DNA of 64,000 bases from Eukaryota sp. TZLM1-RC (taxonomy: Eukaryota; Metamonada: BaSk clade): assembly GCA_040285825.1 (NCBI GenBank), contig JAUPSS010000004.1, forward strand, positions 620,001 to 684,000, read 5' to 3'. The translations under genes and the position numbers were made by a program. A model generated the notes under the pieces. That model was not told where the DNA came from, did no database searches, and saw only the letters and a program-made list of their open reading frames with translations. This document shows positions 61,207-64,000 of the stretch, piece after piece (position 1 is the stretch's first letter; the number at the start of each line of letters is the position of its first letter).

Positions 61207-63204
61207 TTACTTACAGGACAAACTGCAAAATTTGAGCCTTTCAGCAGCCTTTGGATGACCAGCATTCTTGGCCTTTTCGTACCATTCAATAGCTTGATGA
61301 ATGTCTTTGGGTACACCTTTACCCTTGCTGTAACAATTACCTAAATTGTACATCGCTACTTTGTGACCCAAATCGGCAGCTTTTTGGTAATAATAAACTG
61401 CTTGAGAATAGTCTTGTTCAACACCACGACCAAAACCAAAACAATAACCAAGCTCATTCATTGAATCAGCATGACCTGCATCAGCAGCTTTTTGAAACCA
61501 ATAACAAGCTTGTTGATAGTCTTGATCAACACCAAACCCTTGTCTATAACAATTACCTAAATTACCCATTGCTTGAACATCACCAGCATCAGCTGCCATC
61601 TTGTACAAATGCACACACTGCTCATGATTCTTTTGCACACCAAGACCATTTTTGTAACAAAAACCCAATCCAGTCATTGCTTTAGCATTACCAGCATCCG
61701 TGGCCTTTTCAAACCAAAAAACTGCTTCCTGATAGAGTTTCTCACGGTAAAAGTTCAATCCCTTTTCAAACATTTGTTGAGGTGAGTACACGTCATCAAT
61801 CCGCTCGATGGCATAGTTTTCAGGTTCAACATCCCAATTTTGGCCGAAATTGCCACAATTGCTTCCTTCATCCTCAGAAGAACTGTCATCCGCTGATAAA
61901 TGCTGGACATTGTAATTCCTTGGAAATCCAACCATGTTCTGTTGAGAATCTTGGTCAATTTCGGAATTTTTTAAATTGTTTATATCACTAACCAATTGAT
62001 TAATTAATTCATCTTTCTCCAAAATTTCGTGACTTTTTTGCTCTAAATCTTGGGACAACTGCTGAAGTTTGAAACTCTGATCAGAGATTTCTGATGACAG
62101 TTTCCTATTTAATTCATCAGCCACTGATTTGGCTTCGCGTAAAGATTCAATTTCAATTTTGAATTGGTGATTCTCCATCTCAAGGCTGGAGTTAGATGAC
62201 CGTAATTGCTGGTTTTCTTGAGTTAATTCCTGAATGTGCCTACTTAATTCAGTAATTCGGCTAGCTTGGCCCTGGCAATTCTGACAATATTCATTAGTGT
62301 TGGGTTTGTTGACTGTAGGCAAATCTTCAGCATAATTTTCCAGCAAAGTCAATGTCTGAATGATATGGTCAATAGTTGGTCTGCTTGAGGGGTCATTTGA
62401 CATGCATTGATTGACCAAATTTTGTAAAATTTCTGGATCCTCGTGATCAAATGGAAGCTCTTTGCCCTGATACTTGGCACCCAATAGGGAAAATTGAGTA
62501 TTTAAACCCTCAAAAGCTACTTTATTAGTAAGCAATTCATATAAAATTACCCCAATAGAATAAATATCAGAGGCTTCTGTTATTCTATTGTCAAAAACCT
62601 CTAAAGCAGCATATTTAGGGGTAAAGGTGAGTGAAGTGGAATTGGCAGTGTGATCAGCGATGATTTTTGAAGTTCCAAAGTCAGCGAGTCGAAGTTGGCC
62701 ATTTACGAGCAAGATGTTTTGCGGCTTGAGGTCACCGTGGATGACAGATTTCGAATGGAGAACCTTCATGGCACAGCAAAACTCCTTGGCGATGGTGAGA
62801 TTTTGTTTTGTTAAAGAAGAGGGAACACCAAGACAAGAGGTAGCAAGCTCCATTACTATCCCAATCATGTCGTCGATATAGGTGACTCCAAAAACACGGA
62901 GAATGGCGGGACTGTTCAACATGGACAGGAGAGCGACCTCCTTCTTGAGTTTTGCCCTTCCTTCATCAGAGAGAAAGACGAGTTTGACGGCCACTGAGAG
63001 GGAGAACCATCTTGCAGAAAGGACAGAAGCAAAGCCTCCACGACCAATTTTCTCACCTAATACGATATCATGTGGATTGATTTCGGAGCAGGAAATCTGA
63101 GAGGGCGAAGACATGTTAGAAGTGAATGTAGCAACAATTAAATCTTGTTTTCCGAGACAAGGAGGTAAATTTATTATTATTTTGAATAATGACGTGAATG
63201 TCAT
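61207..63204 (-). CDS. Protein kinase with coiled coil and Sel1 repeats
   Basis: 665 residues from ATG 63204, or 635 from the better-placed ATG at 63114 (MSSPSQ...). Kinase domain (about 45-300): LGEKIGRGGFASV, VAVKLVF, hinge IGIVMELAT, SVIHGDLKPQNILL (HRD as HGD, catalytic Asp present), LADFGTSKII, PKYAALEVFD in place of APE, ASDIYSIGVILYELL, SRPTIDHII. It should be an active TKL-like Ser/Thr kinase. Residues 315-440 form a long Gln/Glu/Leu coiled coil; an acidic Ser patch (DDSSSEDEGS) follows. Residues 490-655 hold five Sel1 repeats (e.g. AMGNLGNCYRQGFGVDQDYQQACYWFQKAADAGH), helical adaptors for protein complexes. Likely a cytosolic signalling scaffold-kinase; targets unknown. The terminal codons TGT AAG TAA overlap GTAAGT, so the annotated stop may be inside an intron. 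Confidence 0.9.
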   Translation of the reverse strand: MTFTSLFKIIINLPPCLGKQDLIVATFTSNMSSPSQISCSEINPHDIVLGEKIGRGGFASVLSARWFSLSVAVKLVFLSDEGRAKLKKEVALLSMLNSPAILRVFGVTYIDDMIGIVMELATSCLGVPSSLTKQNLTIAKEFCCAMKVLHSKSVIHGDLKPQNILLVNGQLRLADFGTSKIIADHTANSTSLTFTPKYAALEVFDNRITEASDIYSIGVILYELLTNKVAFEGLNTQFSLLGAKYQGKELPFDHEDPEILQNLVNQCMSNDPSSRPTIDHIIQTLTLLENYAEDLPTVNKPNTNEYCQNCQGQASRITELSRHIQELTQENQQLRSSNSSLEMENHQFKIEIESLREAKSVADELNRKLSSEISDQSFKLQQLSQDLEQKSHEILEKDELINQLVSDINNLKNSEIDQDSQQNMVGFPRNYNVQHLSADDSSSEDEGSNCGNFGQNWDVEPENYAIERIDDVYSPQQMFEKGLNFYREKLYQEAVFWFEKATDAGNAKAMTGLGFCYKNGLGVQKNHEQCVHLYKMAADAGDVQAMGNLGNCYRQGFGVDQDYQQACYWFQKAADAGHADSMNELGYCFGFGRGVEQDYSQAVYYYQKAADLGHKVAMYNLGNCYSKGKGVPKDIHQAIEWYEKAKNAGHPKAAERLKFCSLSCK

Positions 63205-63434
63205 TAATAAAACATTGTGTGTCTGCTAAGGGGTTATGTTTCTCCTATTTTATTTCTTCCTATGAATAGCCCATTAACTTTAAATGATTCGGAAATCATT
63301 GTCAAACATGGAACAACACTGGCATCAGATCACCCTAAATATTGCTGACAACGTAATAAATATTTATTTTATTTTATTTTATTTTATTTTATTTATTAAA
63401 TATATATTTATTTTCTACAAAGAATCAAATAAAC
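63205..63434. other. Spacer with pentanucleotide repeat and a non-LTR tail
   Basis: An (ATTTT)n run lies at about 63365-63395, then TTTATTTTCTACAAAGAATC (63409-63428) matches the 3' tail of the non-LTR copy ending at 5354. The kinase homology of the next feature starts right after it. Confidence 0.5.
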
Positions 63435-63926
63435 AAGTATTCCTCTTTGGATTTATTAAATTATGAAATGATAGGTCAAAAAGAGGATATTTATGCCCTT
63501 GGTGTTATTTTATTTGAACTATTTTCCGGCAAATCTGCTTTAGCCGGACTCGAGGATGCCCAAATAATAATGGCAAAATCCAAGGGAAACAACCCAGATC
63601 ATGGTGGTTTACCTCAAGAAATTGCTGAATTAATTAATAATTGCTGGAATAATGATCCAAATAAAAGACCAAATATTTCTGAAATTAAAAAAGTTTTGGG
63701 TAATGTTTTATTTAACATGATTGGTTACGAAACTAGTGATTTTAATCCAGAATTAATTCTTCAACAAATCCATTCATTGAATGTTGAAAATGTTGAATAA
63801 TAATCAAAAATGAGTGATTTAAATCATTTATTAGAAGAAAAAAAGATCAAACTTGAATGTTCTTTTAAAGCAATAGAACGACTAAATTCTTTATTGGATA
63901 GTAATCAAAATCGGTCAATTGGTTAA
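63435..63926 (+). pseudogene. Truncated kinase relative: C-lobe half plus start of coiled coil
   Basis: Homology begins abruptly in the activation segment: KYSSLDLLNYEMIGQKEDIYALGVILFELF, then NNCWNNDPNKRPNISEIKKVLG, ending at 63800. It parallels residues PKYAALEVF...DRPTIDHI of the 61-63 kb kinase, but N-lobe, catalytic loop and DFG are missing, so it cannot be a kinase. After a stop, an ATG frame (63810-63926) gives MSDLNHLLEEKKIKLECSFKAIERL, and the same frame goes on as NNNELINCLKESLFSMKSDM to the window end: a coiled coil in the position found in the full gene. The missing 5' part is replaced by AT repeats and a retrotransposon tail. Confidence 0.65.
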
Positions 63927-64000
63927 GAATTAAATATTAATAATAATGAATTAATTAATTGCTTAAAAGAATCTTTGTTTTCGATGAAGAGTGATATGGA

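Overview
This window is nuclear DNA of a unicellular eukaryote, most likely an AT-rich amoeboid or flagellate protist; the sequence does not fix the lineage. The evidence is spliced genes (one intron of about 32 nt), eukaryote-only families (C1D exosome cofactor, KAT14-like acetyltransferase, eIF4G-like MA3 protein, ZFP36-type CCCH protein), large receptor-like families (RCC1-LRR, kinase-Sel1), all three standard stop codons, and heavy retrotransposon load. Host genes are mostly compact and intronless, in AT-rich spacers of 0.3-2 kb full of transposon relics.

Layout. 1-2.3 kb: start of a C1D gene (minus), and upstream of it on the same strand a Fanzor (eukaryotic TnpB-like RNA-guided nuclease) gene broken by two microduplications. 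2.7-5.4 kb: an RCC1-LRR gene, with a non-LTR element inserted exactly at its stop codon. 7.2-8.0 kb: a pseudokinase. 8.2-22.9 kb: two head-to-tail copies of a Ty3/Gypsy-type LTR retrotransposon sharing the central LTR (LTR-int-LTR-int-LTR), flanked by one 4-bp target duplication and lying inside the 3' end of an older non-LTR element. 23-27.7 kb: non-LTR relics around a tandem CCCH zinc-finger gene. 29.4-31.1 kb: a kinase pseudogene, a coiled-coil repeat ORF and a second Fanzor-like relic. 34.4-39.7 kb: WD40-like protein, KAT14-like acetyltransferase, secreted two-domain protein. 40-46.5 kb: a nearly full-length non-LTR retrotransposon with an R2-like endonuclease region, further fragments, and an RCC1-LRR pseudogene. 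46.7-48.3 kb: a three-exon amidohydrolase. 48.6-54.5 kb: nested non-LTR copies, a kinase-N-lobe/GNAT fusion, a small hAT element with perfect 8-bp target duplications, and an eIF4G-like gene. 54.5-58.7 kb: Tc1/mariner, Gypsy and non-LTR relics. 58.7-60.5 kb: gene fragments, including a BRCT-like piece. 61.2-63.2 kb: a kinase-coiled-coil-Sel1 gene, then a truncated kinase relative.

The two Gypsy copies differ almost only in homopolymer lengths, and wherever one is frameshifted the other is usually open. Many retroelement frameshifts here may therefore be consensus errors in poorly polished repeats. The Fanzor breaks are different: they are 20-bp and 7-bp tandem duplications. No operon logic applies; the host genes are independent, and the common theme is repeated transposon insertion next to or inside genes and inside older transposons.
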